Assembly: GCF_000485595.1 (NCBI RefSeq)
Contig: NW_014577262.1
Coordinates: 347,420-388,566 of the forward strand
DNA length: 41,147 nucleotides
Origin: Priapulus caudatus
Taxonomy: Eukaryota; Priapulida; Priapulimorpha; Priapulimorphida; Priapulidae
Reading direction: 5' to 3'
Of this stretch, positions 39,690-41,147 are shown piece after piece. The stretch's first letter is position 1, and the number at the start of each line of letters is the position of its first letter. The translations under genes were made by a program, and so were the position numbers. A model generated the notes under the pieces. The model saw only the letters and a list, made by a program, of their open reading frames with translations, did no database searches and had not been told where the DNA came from.

Positions 39690-40070
39690 TATACAGGGGT
39701 CGAAATTAACTTTTGAACACGGGAGTGCCAACAGACCCCTACGCCTCAACAAGAGGGAGTCCCGCAGCAAAATTTAGGGAGTCGCGTTTGAGGTTCAAAA
39801 TTAAAGATATTAACAAATAATGCAATGCGGCTTATGTTTTAAGAATTCATGCAGATTGCACGTCTGCCAAATTTCTTGGACATTAGCTGAAAAATATGGT
39901 AATTCCACGAGGCCGGGCTCTGAACGAAGTAAGTTAGTATGGCAGAATTTTCAGGGAGTCACACAGACCTCCTGGCATATGTCAAATCAGGAGTCTGACA
40001 GTAAATCAGGATATTTTGACTCGGCGGACTCGCTGTCTAATTTCGCACCGTTTATATATACATATAATTA
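39690..40070. other. Insert separating outer and inner left arms of the fold-back element
   Basis: Begins after a TATATA run with CAGGGGTCGAAATTAACTTT and has no counterpart in the right arm. Probably a second repeat inserted into the left arm. Confidence 0.5.
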
Positions 40071-40395
40071 AGAGCGTATAAAGAAAGAGAGCGTACAACG
40101 GTGAAATGCTGAAACCATGTTGCAGTATTATTGATCAGCTGTCCTACCTTGCTAATATAAAACAAACCGCTTGTCCCTACGATGCTCCTACGCTGAGATA
40201 ATGAGCTGTGAAAATCTTGTATTTTTGCCAAAAACCGACTCGAGATCAGTGTGTATTGTGACTGTCTCTCGTTTTGTGGCCAGTGTGTTGCTTCCGGTCG
40301 CCGCTGGTGGGGCTGACTGATTACGTCATTACTACGGAATTTACTACAGGCAGCCTGAGGTGGGGGTCATCACTATGGCAATCAATAACAACATG

Positions 40396-40698
40396 TCAAG
40401 GAGTAATGGCCACGTCTATGATTTCAACATTTTGCTGTTTAGCTGCTAACTGAGGCGATTTTCGGAGAACCACATCATGAGTCTTTGTTCGTTTAATCGG
40501 GGTAAGTCTAGGCATTTCTTTTTCGGTGGCAGTGCTAGTACTTGCTACAGAAAAGAGTTTCTTTCTAGGTCCAGCACTCTGGCGAGGTAGTCCAAGTTTT
40601 GGAATAGCTCGTGGAACTGAATGTTCTGCCATTGCACTGACTTCACACGTTATACAGGAAAGTTGTAAATTGTAGTCGCAGTCGACGCAGATGAACAC
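40396..40698 (-). CDS. Hypothetical frame in the loop of the fold-back element (100 codons)
   Basis: Starts MFICVDCDYNLQLSCITCEV and has an internal Met (MAEHSVPRAIPKLGLPR), then a basic Pro/Thr/Lys-rich tail. Two Cys pairs lie near the start. No family recognised. It may be a fragment of the element's own gene or captured sequence. Confidence 0.3.
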   Translation of the reverse strand: MFICVDCDYNLQLSCITCEVSAMAEHSVPRAIPKLGLPRQSAGPRKKLFSVASTSTATEKEMPRLTPIKRTKTHDVVLRKSPQLAAKQQNVEIIDVAITP

Positions 40699-41147
40699 AA
40701 AGAAAACAGTTTATGGCGATGTATGGTATGGTCTACCCAAAGTTCCTTGCTCAACAAACAAGTTTTCATTCATCTGATTTGTCAATGAATGACGGAAACA
40801 CGTGAGGTTTGCCGAAGTTATCTCAAAGCGAGAGACAATCGCAGTACACACTGATCTCGAGTCGGTTTTCACCAGATTTTCACCGCTCATTATCTCAGCG
40901 TAGGGGCATCGTAGGGACATGCGGTTTGTTTTATATTAGCAAGGTAGGACAGCTGATCAATAATACTGCAAAGAATTGTCAAAATAAAACGAAGAAAGTT
41001 TATTAATTCGACTAATACTGCAACATGGTTTCAGCATTTCACCGTTGTACGCTCTCCTTCTTTATACGCTCTTAAAATATAATATATTAATTAAGTACGC
41101 ATTAGGTGTAAGCTATGCCATTCACAGGGTCTCAACTATCTCACAAT

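Larger units (their letters stand above)
39570..41147. mobile_element. Fold-back (long inverted repeat) element at the window edge
   Basis: Outer arms: ATAGTTGAGA...TAGCTTACACCTAATGC at 39578-39618 and its inverse at 41100-41140. Inner arms: 40071-40285 against 40830-41085, e.g. AGCGTATAAAGAAAGAGAGC and its inverse. The right inner arm has a ~70-base insertion. The central 540 bases hold a 100-codon minus frame. It lies 40 bases upstream of the last visible CPT1 exon in transcript order. Confidence 0.75.

Overview
This is eukaryotic, intron-rich genomic DNA from an invertebrate metazoan. The phylum cannot be fixed from the window, but the style is that of a marine invertebrate: many microsatellites and minisatellites, short AT-rich introns and inverted-repeat transposons. 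There are no bacterial operons, Shine-Dalgarno sites or CRISPR arrays. One 710-base run of N (10280-10989) and a single N at 25117 mark it as a draft assembly. Base insertions in otherwise conserved exons suggest patchy polishing near repeats.

Left part (about 1.2-17 kb). The main gene runs on the minus strand from an ATG at 16635 to at least 4556. I could join 19 exons with consensus splice sites and matching intron phases (889 codons, 3' end incomplete). Exons 1-9 look like DZANK1: a chitobiase/hexosaminidase C-terminal-like domain at the N-terminus, then the conserved block that precedes the ankyrin repeats in DZANK1. The zinc ribbons and ankyrin repeats of DZANK1 are absent. In their place come a charged linker, a complete four-repeat annexin core, a second linker and repeat 1 of a second annexin core. 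The rest of core 2 (half of repeat 2, then repeat 3) lies on the PLUS strand at 2831-2931 and 4141-4376, between inverted copies of a roughly 39-base unit. This suggests a real inversion or a misassembly.

Middle part (about 17-30 kb). This is gene-poor and repeat-rich. It holds two close hairpins at 18.6-18.75 kb, a 1.28-kb terminal-inverted-repeat element studded with TTAACTC/GAGTTAA palindromes (19094-20376), a GGGGTAA-TGTCC minisatellite, a 153-base tandem repeat, and a very large imperfect palindrome (21.67-27.11 kb). The palindrome consists of two decayed copies of a protein-coding mobile element of unknown superfamily, pointing at each other. The left copy carries a further internal inversion.

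Right part (about 30-41 kb). After more simple repeats come four exons of the C-terminus of a carnitine palmitoyltransferase 1 (CPT1) gene on the minus strand (35459-39531). Its introns hold a CT tract and a 31-base CAGGTG/CACCTG minisatellite. The most upstream exon has three single-base insertions that cancel out. Immediately beyond it lies a fold-back element (about 39570 to the window end), and the rest of CPT1 is outside the window.

The most novel item is the DZANK1-annexin chimera. The most instructive structural items are the inverted annexin fragments and the giant transposon palindrome.
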